Positions 1 through 12,900 of a DNA stretch of 64,000 nt are shown piece by piece (the stretch's first letter is position 1; each line of letters begins with the position of its first letter). The DNA is taken from the NCBI RefSeq assembly GCF_964204865.1, contig NC_135254.1, positions 16,311,001 through 16,375,000 of the forward strand. Reading direction: 5' to 3'. A model generated the notes under the pieces. The model did not search any database, was not told the DNA's origin, and saw nothing but the letters and a program-made list of their open reading frames with translations. Source of the DNA: Styela clava. Taxonomy: Eukaryota; Chordata; Ascidiacea; Stolidobranchia; Styelidae. Position numbers and translations under genes: made by a program.

Positions 1-683
1 TCGTCGCAGTTGTATACTGCTTCCACTCGTGATGTTGTTTTCCTCTAACATTGCCGTATACTTTTCCATCCAACTACTCACCTTTTTTTTCCGAACAAGC
101 CATGGCTCGCACCACTTCCAATTTTTTCGTTGCCATCATTTTCAGGTCCGGGTTCCGCGACAAGAAACCGCACCACCAGGAGTCACTTGGGAGATTATTC
201 GTAAAATACCGCACGTGCTTTCCCGACAAATCCAGCATGTTTTTTACCATTTGAAACACCTGAAAAAAGGGAATTATTTGAAAAAATGCTATCACTCAGA
301 TTTGGTGTAGATTAGGATATGTCTCACGTCTCTCTTGCCAATTCCGAGTCCACGCTTAACCTGGTCCTTCAAAAATGTTTTCAGCGACTCTTCCTCTTCG
401 GATGATAAAGCAGTGGGGGGGCCACGTTTAGGCATCACATCCGATGACCTTTTTCCTTGAAAATGTAAGATATGACGTCATTACTAATACTATGATAAAT
501 AAGAATAATTTGAAAAAATTAAATATACATACCTGATATACGATCCGTCAAAGTAGATTTGGGGATTCCATAATGCTCTGCTGCTTCGCGATGAGACATT
601 TTTTTTTCAGTAATGGCTTTTAAAGCGTCCTCCAAATTTTCTTTCGTGTACTTTATTTTACGTTTTATAATGTTTCCAGGCAT
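1..683 (-). mobile_element. pogo/CENP-B-like transposase, 5' half, decayed
   Basis: Minus-strand coding remnant cut by the window start. Exon 1 (683..533, starts ATG) encodes a psq-type helix-turn-helix, with REAAEHYGIPKSTLTDRIS at its end. Exon 2 (455..328) encodes a CENP-B/Tc5-type second DNA-binding domain (RGPPTALSSEEEESLKTFL). Exon 3 starts at 259 and contains WWCGFLSRNPDLKMM, typical of the same domain in Tigger/pogo transposases. Splice sites GT/AG join these in phase. Near 83-90 an A8 run (minus strand) shifts the frame, and the catalytic-core start YNCDE near 1-15 lies in a third frame. A GTGAGT at 81-76 could be a donor instead, but the phase to YNCDE then does not fit. I therefore read it as an old copy that has lost coding capacity. 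The DDE domain beyond YNCDE lies outside the window. Transposase family is secure; autonomy is not. Confidence 0.8.
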
Positions 684-3600
684 TTTTTTAAATTTAATCT
701 ATCTGTACTGGAGAAAAACTAACGTAGTTCGTGAAATTTCAATTTTTTTTATTTCGGCCGACAGCATGTACATTTCCGTGACCCTTGACCCCAGAAAAAT
801 TCTCCTTAATTTTGGAAGCACAACTAAAAACTGACATATAGCACGCATAACTACGAAATCGAGGCAATGTTTACAACCATGCTTGTATATCTGCCTGGCC
901 GACTGCACTAATTCAGTCATACTCACCTCGCGTCAATTTATCAATAAATGTTTCTTAGGCCAGGAATATTCTTGCAATTATTAAAATTCAACGCGTTACT
1001 TCTACAAATTCTAATAAGTTAAAGGACGAACTGTCAACTCAACCTTTTAGAACAAAACTAGTCAAATTACGAACAAAGCACCGCATGGCAGCAGTCAAAC
1101 ACACAATAACATGATGGTCGCAAATATATTATTGACTTATTGGAAATGCGCAACCCCCTATTCCCCCTAGTTTTGATGTAGAAACGCGAAACTTTAAAGA
1201 TGGTTGAAAGAAACACCACTCCACTCACCTGCCAATTTTCATCTTTTTATCTAATACTGTAATAAATTTCTATCAATTTTCAAGCTATTCTAAAGGTAAC
1301 AATGGGTAGTTGGCAACATGGAAAAATTGTACGTTTTTTTTCTTCAGTCGGGTATTCGGTCGTAACTTCTTTGTTTGTGGCCGTATTTTAGTGTAAATTC
1401 ACACAGCTACGAGGAATAAGTGGACGATACCGTAGCACGTGAGAAATATTGTCTCGGTTGGTTAATTTTTTAGGCATTAATTGAATCGATGAAGTCGATG
1501 GCCGCAAATAGGTCGTGGCCGCAAAGTGGCTGAACCACCCTACACTTTGATTAACTTTGCTACTGCCCATCCATGCTGCCATAGGTTAACATGACAGAAA
1601 GCCCAGGGTCCATAAGGCAGTAAGGCAAACAACCTATTTGTGATCACACCACACGTGCTGCTGCGGTACATCATAACCCTACCAAATGACGTCATACACA
1701 AGAAACGCATGAAAGAATTCAAGGCTCAAAATAAGAATACAGGAATACGATTGATTATATATATTAATAGGATATAATACAACTTTGAAATTATTATTTT
1801 CTTCAAAAACCACAAAATTGAAGACGAAAAAATATCTGACGTGTGAAAAATCTAGAATCGTTTTTATCGTGATCGCAAACTGACTGACTAAACCACCTAC
1901 CTGCCCACTGACCTAACGTCAGAACGTATGACGACACAATAAGATTGTACTAAATTAATTTAAAAATACTTGTCATTATAGTAAATGTTATTTCAAGAAG
2001 ACTATATTTTAATTTTTGATCTTGGGACTGTAGAATTCAGAATTACTGACAGCCCAATTGACAAATTAGGTATTAAAAGTCACCTTCTGCAGTTAAAATT
2101 ACCTGTTTTTTTACTTTTTTAATCTTTTTGACTTTTATTTCGGTCGGCATCATATCCATATCTGTTTCAGTTAAAGTTACCATCATGAAGTATCCTGTAC
2201 GAACTTCAGTTGAACCCAAATATTAGAAAAGCACTAGCAGTTAATTAAACGACCGAGCAGACTACTGGACTACGCTAAATCCTGAAGTAGCTTCGATATT
2301 GACACGTGCACTCGTTCGGTGCTTGCGATATTGCGTAACATTTTCAGTTACGTCGACTTTTTCTTGAACTCATTATCTCTGTATTACGACAATCATCAGT
2401 TTGTCAATATTTTTATTATAAAATTTGTAACTCTCAATTTATTTTAATGTATTTAAACTGTTACTATTTTGTTAAATTATATATTTCTCTGACGCAATAA
2501 TTCTGTCAACGCATGAGTGCGTCTCTCAAAATGACAACTTGACGTTGTCAAGGCAATCCTACGCCATTCTCATGTCCGTCGCCGCTGTTGCGGCGTCTGT
2601 GTTGAAGTGTTGGGGTAGGATAAGGTTTGCGTATTTATCCCGGGAGAGAGGATTGCCGATAAGACGGCTCAATAATATGGCTAGAAACGGTTAGTTCGAA
2701 ACGATCTAACGTTACGGATAAATTGTTACTATTGTAACAAATTTGTCACATTGTAAATTATGGATTATGCACCAAATCCATTTTTGGCTGTAAACTCTAA
2801 TCTTCATTTGTCGGAGAAACACAAGTAATTTTCCACTTGCATAAAAAATGATCAAATATCCCTGAGACAATGAAATCATTGATATTTCCCACGTAAACTG
2901 AGTCATTTCATTAATTTTACAATACGCTTGACCTTAATTACTAACCTTGCTCACCCCAATTTCTCCTATCGAAAACGAAACGAACTAGTCCCCAATTGGT
3001 CCAAAAAAGACTTTCTCTCTGGAAAAGTAAGAAATAAAAAAAGAGAATTTATCCACTAAACGGAGAAATCCCAATCGGCTTTAAATAGGCTAAATCAAGC
3101 CAAAATAGATAGAAGAGATGAGGACAATTCTCTTTAAGGTATAATTCAATACTTTAAGCTTTATGTCGTGTCTCATACTTCTCTACACTCCGATTGTTGT
3201 ATTGATCGTATGTTCATTTTAACGGCGCAATAAAATCTTGAAGATGGTGAAAAGGTTGTTTAACTGTTATATCAAATTAACAGGTATTCCCAAGTGAACG
3301 GCGCAAAACTTCTGACTAATATATTGTTTTATATTGGAGTCTGGATTCTAGAAGTCTAATATATGGCTGAAGTAGTAAATTAGTCAACAACAACTAATGA
3401 ATTAGTCCACAGATAGAAATAGATTCAAACAAGATAACAGCAGCAGAAGTTATTACAAAATTTGTTACACTATCTAGTCATTAAAACTGAAAGTAAGTTA
3501 ATTCAGGGTTCAAGTACTTGTTGAACGAAATTTGTAAACATTTTTGCAACATTTCGACGGCAGAATGGTATGTTTGATATAGATTCATTTCAATCTTTTG

Positions 3601-3985
3601 TTTCTTGAATTATCTATAAGAAATATGCCAAACAAAATGCTTTTTCACAAAGACATGATAACACTCGGGATATAACTAAATTTGGTATACAAAATGTTTT
3701 TCTAAAACCCTAAATATCCCCCCCCCTCAAACTCTGATCAGCTGATTTAATATGATGGGTAATTGTCTAATTAGTGAAACTATTTTTCTATTTCCACCCT
3801 ACCTCACTAAAATAATATTTATACTTTCTGAAAAACTTGGACATAATGGTATACAATGATGGACTATGGGATATAATCAATACTTCGATGGATTTCTATA
3901 TATGAACAACAAATGCTTGTGATGACAAATATGGATTTTTTTCATCATAAAGCTTGAAGATTATTAAAAAATCTGTATTTCAAAC
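684..3985. other. intergenic, no gene recognised
   Basis: No ORF here looks like a conserved protein, and no exon chain could be built. A GC-richer patch at about 2560-2700 ends in a stretch (about 2625-2695) that resembles 10558-10620, so it is probably an interspersed repeat. Two AT-rich stretches (718-790 and 2115-2180) share a loosely similar segment starting TTTATTTCGG. The upstream terminal repeat of the pogo-like element should lie in the first few hundred bases, but I could not identify it. Confidence 0.5.
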
Positions 3986-6900
3986 ATGGCCCTTACTCCG
4001 ACGCAAGGCCAAGACTACCTCTTAAAAAAGAATATCCCACAACTAATGGAGGTAACTTAAAATTATATCAGTCTCATTGAAATTGTAGTATATGTATTTT
4101 ATATGGCGAGGAATACGAGTGTCTCTACTCGATAACCAGTTCTAAAAGTTCTAATTATTCAAAAACTTAATAGCTCTTTATGTATTATTATATTTGTTGG
4201 AGCGAATGCATAAAACACCTATAAAATTTCTAACACTTAGTTTTCTATTATAATATTTCTTAATTTTTAGAGTATTATGATTGGATTGATTCATGAAAGA
4301 CCAGATGATCCCCTGGAATACATTGCTCTCTGTGCAAAAAGAGCAAAAAAACTTGGTGGAGTTTCAAAAGTACAATGGGACTCGTTTGTTTCTAATCTCC
4401 TTCCACCTGTATCACAGAGTCCAATTTTTCGAACAGGTGGACAAAACTTCAGTTTTGTTGTTTATAATTTTATATCATGATTTTGTACAACATGATCTAT
4501 ATAGTGTTATATATTAATATATCAGTTTTCAATTACTGATTTGGAGTTACAATCTCAAATTTTTACATCAGGTACTTTTAAACCTGAAGCTGGACAAAAC
4601 ATTGTGTTAACACGGCATATATGAACGGGATTAACTGTAACCGGCCAAGTAATCAAAATCATTTTTTTAGGTCATATCATGAAACTCATTTTTTCTATTG
4701 TTTATTATTGTTTGTTGAAGCTAACTTCTTGATTAGCTGTAGCATAGTATTTGAAACAGAAATCACCTTCTGCTAATAATTCTTTTCTTAGAAATCTGTC
4801 ATGTATTTTTTTATATTTCCAGCTAAAATCTTCACTTTAATTGTATGTTTTTTATGTATAGAAACTCCAAACAGTATGCTTAACAGAAAGAGTCCTTTGC
4901 CACCAATTGGATCACCATTAAAAGGTACAACTTTTTTCATTTTTATTTCTTACACCTTAATCTCAGTTATCTTTTTGAATGGAGATCAAAAAATTGTTGT
5001 GAAATTTTTTGTTACCAATTTATGTTGACTGAAAATATATCATTTTTTGTTTTGATTTTTTTTGTTTCCTATTTGATTGCAATTTACAGATACAATTGAA
5101 ACTGCCTTGTCATCTGTTCACTACCCATTCCCTATTTGTTTGACTCCCACCGCTCCCCCTTTGACCCCCGTCCCTTCTGAACAGCAAATGATAGATAGTT
5201 TACCCACACCTCCTTCACATAGTCCTGTTCCACCAACTGTTACCAAGCAGAATTCTGTGTCTTCTTTATCCGAAGCATCTTTACCACAAACCCCTGTGGG
5301 TTCACCAATTCCAGAGGATGCCAGCGCAAGCTTAAAATATGATACCCAGAGACCGAAATCACCAGATATTGACGCCATAACACCTAATTGGACATCTAAC
5401 TCCGATATTGTAGAAGAGGTTCAATCTAAGACAGGCTTACCAAATAATGATAAACAGCATAGAGAAATCACTCCCGCAAAAACATATGCAGAAGATTTAA
5501 TTGGCGATACTTCTCAGCCCAGCAATCCAAGTAAAGATTCCGAAAATGAAAGCAGTGTTTCTGAAAAAAGAGAAAAATCTCCAGTCTATTCTGTGGAAGA
5601 TGAGGACATATCCCAAGCAGAAAACATGGACAAGTTTACTGATCAACACGAAGGCAAACAAATTACTGAGGACGTAGAAGAACAATCAGCGGCTCTCAGT
5701 CCCACAGCTCTATCCTCAAGTGATGAACCAAAACCTGAATCTGGCGTTGTCATCAATCAATCACCAGTGAAGGATATGTCAGATAATGAGCCTGAAGAAC
5801 AGGCCAATACAATCTCTGTAGAAAACAAAGATGCGATTAATGGGGAAGTGAATCCGAAAGCTCCATCTCCAACTGAATCTCTGAAAGATGAGTCTCAAAT
5901 TGTCGACCAACCAGCTAGTACTGATAATGATAGTTGTGATGCCAACAAAGTACAGAAGACCCCAGAGAATTCACCACGATACACTGACCCAGAAACTGGA
6001 GATATGATCAGCTATCGAAGCAATAATGAAAATGAAACTATTGATAACAAACAGAATTCTGTGAAGAATCACCAAGATGCTGAGAAAGTTGAAGATGGTG
6101 AAGTGAAACAAATAATTCCTCAAAGTGAAGAAAATACACTTGAATCGGGTAAGATAGTATTTTCAGAAGATGTTCCAATGGAGTCAAATCACATTTCATC
6201 AATCAATTTCATCGAAAATCAGTTTCAAGTAGAAGACGATGACGAAGTTGAACCTCCTCTAGATATCAAACAAATAAAAGATCAAACTGAAAGTAAAGTA
6301 GAAGAAGTTACTAGTCAAAATACCTTTTCTTGTAATGAAGAGCCAAAATCTCCGACTACTGAGGACACAGAAATGGAACCAAATCAGGAACCAGAACTGA
6401 TTAATGCTACACCACTGCTTGAAAGCAACCCTGCGTTTATTGCAGATGATACCTCTGATGAAAAAATATCATTGGAACAAAAGAAAATTGAAGAGTTGTC
6501 TAATAATGTACAAAGTGAAAAGATTAGTATTGTTGAAAACACTGTAAATGATCAACAGAGCACTGAAAACGTTGAGCAGGAACTTCAAAGCTCATCAACA
6601 GAGGATTTCAACAATCCAATTAATGAGAACACACAGTCAATTGATGCTCCAAGTGAAAATGAACCTCGAAACTCGACTGAATCTGGATTGAGTGAACAAA
6701 ATAAAAAAGTTCAGGATGATGCAAATACTGAAAAGAATACTGATAGTCATAAAGAGGAACACCAAACCCCTTCGACAGAAGAATATAAGAATCCCATGGA
6801 TGACAGCACTCAAAAGCATGAGGCTTTTAAACCAACTCCTATTGAAAACAAACCTCAGGAGTTGGCGGATTCAAAATTGAGTGAACCCAATAGCACTATC

Positions 6901-9900
6901 CAAGTCAATGAAAATGACCAAAATGGTAATGATAGTTATACAGAGGAATTGCAATACCCATTAGCAGAGGAAAAGATAGAAAAGATTGAAAATTCGCCGA
7001 CTAATGTCGTTGAATCAGAAGATTCTATCCTATTGAAAAGATCAAACTCTGTCTCTTCGACGGATGTTGCAGTAACCAAAACACCCGACGTAAGACAAGC
7101 TGAAAAAGATGAATTTACAAACAATAAAACTACCAATCTTTATTCTGGGAAGGGAGAAAACACCGAAAATACAGAGAAGCAATACACTACAGATAATCTC
7201 GCAAACTCAGCCACTGATTATTATGCGGAACCTGACAATTCCAGTAGCCCCAGTCCTATTTCATCATCTCCCACACCAAAACCTGACCCACCCAATCCTC
7301 TCCAAACACCCTCGGATGACAAACAGGCAGTGGAGGAATCTGATAAAAAGCAGCTGACTGAAAATGACCAACTGTGCCAACCTGATGCAAGTCCTGATGG
7401 TTGGTGTATTGCATCATGCACGCAATACATTGTAGACAAGCGTAGTCTTCCGCACTATTGTAGAATGTAAAAAAATTATTTCTTGAATAAGTAATTTATA
7501 TCATTAATTTCTGGTAGTACATGAATGATTCTATTTGAATACAAATTCGTAATTTAGGTTTATTTTATTGCTAAATTCGCATGAATCATCAGGTATTGAC
7601 ATTGAATCTTTTCTTAAAAACTTCTCTAATCAAGTTCTCCATCAAAATTATGTTTGTTGGCTGCTTTACAAAAATACTTATTCTATGTTAAATGTAATTA
7701 GATCTCACAATCCAGATATTGATTACTGGTTTGCAAGAAATTTTAATTATTAAATAATCATTCTTCATTAAAAGATGTTATCACATAATCACTCTGAACA
7801 GTGCTCCACTACGGTAGGAACCACTACGGTATTTATAAAATGACTGGAATCTTCATGGGTTGGAATTGCTTGAGGTGGTGAAAGTGTGGTTTAAACCCGG
7901 ACTTTCATCCTTAGGTTTAAAGATAGTTTGGTCAAGTGTTGGTTGCTCGAGTAATTAACTCAACTTGAGTCACCAATTACAAAGACTCAAATTTAATTGG
8001 GATAGAGAAAAAGAATGACTCGAACTTGCCTCAACAAATCGCCAGTAAGACCAATTAATTGACTCGATTTGAGACCCTATGACCTGTAAGTTGAATTATT
8101 TTGTAACTCTGGGTTAAAGGACTTCTATTCAACAGTGGTTATGTCCAACGGTTTAACTACTAAGCCATTGCACACGCAGGGCTATGAGTTATTACATTTT
8201 ACTCGGGACCATCGCTAAGAATAGGAAGCTTCTAGGCTATTTAGTGCGGATTCAGTTGATTTATGAATTTCTTATCAAATAGGCTAGAATTATTCTTCAG
8301 CACTTTATTTCCTGTTCTGTTCACTTAAATTGTAGTAGCATTGTAATTGTGAATACAAATGTTTTTAACTTCAAAAAGATGTTCACTTACTACCATATAC
8401 ATTTACCAGTGCAAACATCATATACATTTATTCTGCTGTAAACTTTAATATATTGATCTAAGTGTCGGTATTCAATATTTATATTCCACTCCTGTAGGTC
8501 TTATAGATAAATATTGCAAATACATTCCACGATTGGGAATTCTGAACTAACACTGTTTTTTTTTGTGACAGTAAATTACAGCAGAATAAAAAAATTTTCA
8601 AAGGTTAAAACTTTTGAGCCAATTTGTCAAACAAATGCTTAGATATCAATATAAGAAATTCTGGTCTTTGAAAACTCGAAAATATTAGTAATATGCTGTA
8701 TTTCATGCATTCTTAAATTTCATACTTCTTTTTTTGAATCGAGTAATAAGCTAAATATAAGTTACTCTATCAATATTTCCATAATTTATCTTGTCTGTCT
8801 ACACTCTGAGTAATTAATCATTTCATAGTTTCTATATCTCTGCATGTTGCTCGAAATATAAGTTTTATATACGGTAAATATCAGGAATGTATTATAAACT
8901 ATCTTTCAAATTGGTTATAGTAAATAATTAACTTCAAATTAAATGATTTCATGATATATGTCCATCTATTACAAATGAGAATATCTTCTTATGCAATACT
9001 TGAAGGCATCCGAAACAAACAATATTTAGCTCTGGTGATTCGTTATGCGAAATCTCCTAAATAGAATATTAATTTTACAGGTAAACGAAAACTTCAGACA
9101 CCTTCACCGACTTTGGTAAGTAACTGACAGGTATTACCGTAAATTCTTTAGCTCAGATTCCCATGGATCTAATTGGATTTCTGGTATGGGCCACTGAAGT
9201 ATAAACAATTCTTCCTCTTTGTGTGCCAATGGATTTTATCCCTACTACGAGAGTTTTGGTAAACCCGTCTGAAGACCATCAACACTCAATGGGCCCCTGC
9301 TTTTCAATAACAAAAAGACAAACTTGGTTTTTCACAGGTTTTCGTCAGTTGTTTTATTCAGAATGTTTTATAATAAAAAACCAACAAACTGAAGTAAAAG
9401 AACAAAATATGCAATATTAAAGAATCAAACAAACAATAGTTATTTTATTTTAAATTTATGTATTAAATACAAATGGTACTGACCTTTGCTTGTGACCACT
9501 CAGAATCAATCTGTTTCCTCTAAGGGGGGTGGGAGCCCAGTTTAAGAAACTCTGGCTTTGGAGTACTCAGAGTGCTAGACCAAACTTTGTTGGTATTAAA
9601 GCTTGGATGTCTCTAGCTCAATTCTCATAATTGCCAACAAAAACAGCAAGTTATATTATAAACAAATATGCAGAGATAGATTTTGTTCCACTCAAATTTA
9701 GTAGCTTATTATTTATAGAAATCTACTTATATTATTAAGCTTTTTTGGATATGAAACAAGACATTATATACATGTGTGAAAACTTCTCTTGCTTTTGCTG
9801 ACCACTTTGTCAAAACTTCGCTTTTCAATACCATTGTCTACCAAATTTAGGTCAAATTTACTTTATTTCACTGTATGTTCACACAATACAAAAAATACAG

Positions 9901-12900
9901 AATAGCTATGGTTGACTGAGTTCCATCCATTTGTATTGTAATATCTGATATGCTTGGTTTCTTCTCAAAGGATAGTTATACCATAGAAGCTTTGATCAAC
10001 CCTACCTTTTGCTTCAGGGTAATAACAACTTGTTTGTGTGAACACTGTTACAAAGTCGTTTATATAAAAGGATGTGAGTCAAATACATTCAACGGAATGC
10101 AGCAATATTGCTGCATAATGATGGTAGTACTTCCTTTCTGGCCAGCATTCATGTTATTAGTTTGCACAAACTGCGCTTATTGAGGTTTTTTTAATGCATT
10201 TGTTCCTGAAATATGTAATGTGATGCTGTTAGAAAGAGGCAAAACATTTACTCAAATTTGTTGGTTATCAAAAAGGCAAATGTATAAAGAGCAGGAGTGA
10301 TGAATAGTATTTTGAATGTCAAGTTGTTCTCACTTAGTAATTCAAATTTGATGAGCTGATGTGATAATTAATGGAGGCGTTAGATAACAAAAGTAAATGT
10401 TATGCCTTTCATGAAGCTGTGATATTTAAACAGCTACAAGGTTAATTTAGTGGATATAAACCGAAAAATGATAGTAATCTAACTTACAAACTAGTGGGTT
10501 TTGAGGAGACAGCTGTGGTATATGAAATGGAAAACTGAAGTTTAGGATAGAATAACAGGTGTATATTTATCTCTGGAGAGAGGAAAGTTTATAAGATGGC
10601 TCAATTATATGGAAAATTACGGCTTCTGGTCCGGTTACCAGGGTATTGGGTTAAGATTAGTTAACCAGGTATTACTTTCAGATGCATGGACTTGTTATTG
10701 ACTCAAGTTATTTTAGAGTTCTTGGTATCCTAGTGGTACCTGCTACAGTTTTGCTTTCAAGTTGAAATTGTCTCTCTCGAGTCGGTGGATGCTTTAAATA
10801 TATCTTGGAGCGGAATTCTTTAAAAAAAAAACTGATTTTGAATATTTTCATCTTGACCATTTCAATTCATAAGCTAAATTTAAAAAAATGTAATATTGTT
10901 AAACTGGACATAAATCAAGATTTCTTTATAATAAGTCATTTCGTAAAAAAATAGTTTTAATAGAATTGAATTCTGGTAAAACTATTTTTTACCAGATACA
11001 TTACCCAGATACATTCAACTCTTGAATTAAAAAGAATAGCCATCTTCATTTTCACCACAGCAGTCTTGCAATATACGCATATGGCTCCATTTGCGCAAAG
11101 GCAAAGAAAAGTTAGTTTACCCCAACTGATATTTTTTCTTTCAGTATCTGCAATTATAAATTATTTGTTCTCAATATCTTTGAATATGCCTCTGTGGTAA
11201 TAATATACAAAAAAATCAGTAATGCTTAATCTGCTGTTAGGATACATCTATACAAAAATAATATGTTATCTACATGGGTATGGAATAATTTAGAAATTAT
11301 ACTATTATGTTACAAGCGTGTTTAGTAATTGTACGAATAATACCATTAAAGTAATTTTACCTATGGTATATACTTGATATTTCATACTGTTATATATAAC
11401 CTACTAAGATCCGAGTGTGTATGTTGAAAGATAATTAACCATGCAGTATGGCAATTCTCCATGCATTTGTAATGAAATATCTGGCATACAATCTCATGGG
11501 ATTATCTTATCTATACGTACAGTCAATGCATGAACTATATGTGGTTATTACTGAGCATTAGAATACAGGGCTTCATGTCATTCTGTTCATGCATATTTGA
11601 TAATGTTTCATTTGAAGCTGAGCGTTGTTCTTGAAGTTAATGTTAGATAGAATTCAGATAGTATTCAGTTGCAGAATCATGGAAGCATTTACAGATAGAG
11701 ATGCTCAAATGTTAATTTAGTACTCCCAGATACATTCTGTCAAAAATATAATTGAATCTGGAATTTTATATTTCCATCCTTTCGAGACATTTAAAATAGG
11801 GCATTATCAGATTGAATTGGTCATTATTAGCTTAAGTGTTTTAAAAGTATTGCCCGAAAGTTCAATACATGTATATGCCATATATGGATTTGCAATTTTT
11901 TTAGTTTATTTTCCTCACTCATTATAATTGAGATTTACCGGTATATATTTATATTTGGCCATTTTGTGACAACTGTTAAAACTAACAATTTCTTACTAAA
12001 TAATTTCTAATAATCAATGAAATGAATAGTTTATTTCATTGTAGAGGGTGACCTGAAAAAAAAAAACAGAACTCATAAATTGCTTAACGTAATTACTTCG
12101 AAAATGAAGAAAATGTATTAGACATTAGAACTGTTGTTTGTGTATGATTGTACCCAAATCGAGAACTATTTGAACAAAAGTTATGTTCTATCTAGAATAT
12201 GTTTCAAATGACCTGGATACTCATTTTTTGGGGTCACCCTATATTTAACTATTTCAAGCACTTGTTATGATTTAGACAAGCTTAGTTTCTCCACATTAAG
12301 AAATGCAAAATCTACATCAATTGGGCGCTTATTATTGAGAAATTGAACTTCCTGCAAAATGACTATCAAGTCCTCCTAATCCATACAGTGAAGGACATGT
12401 TATATATTGTAACTAGGGTAATAATTTAGACAGATATCATTGAGGTACATGAGGGTCCACCAGCAAAGGCATATCCGAGGTACCATTGCGATGATGACAT
12501 TAATTTAAAGTAAAAAACTGTGATTTTTTTCAAATTCTTTGATCGTAATGCATTTATTCTTTTGCTTTTGTTTGTTGGGTTCTTCATTATTATTAAACCT
12601 ATAAAATAACTGATGAAAATGTCTTGAAAGCAAAACTAAGTATTTCCACGGAAAATAAGTGTTGAGAGTCTATCGGGAGAGGGCCAACTATCATAAAAAT
12701 TTTATAACCACTGATTTAGACTTTTTTATCATCTGTAATATTTATTGTGATAGATGTTAAAGGAATGACTAGTTCTATAAAGTACATGTTATGGTTTAAT
12801 TCAAGCAGGAAAATGTTAGGCTGTATGAGAATTTGAAAAATACTGAGTACATTTGATGAGTGAGGATGAATAAAATAGTTTGAATAAACTGATAATACAA

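Noticed and set aside
1388-1722. Two overlapping minus ORFs (60-64 codons) in a GC-richer patch
   Set aside because: Neither has conserved motifs, and they read in different frames of the same repeat-like DNA.
9950-10183. 77-codon Cys-rich ORF in AK5-like intron 5
   Set aside because: TTG start, no splice support; Cys content comes from TGT/TGC-rich AT sequence.
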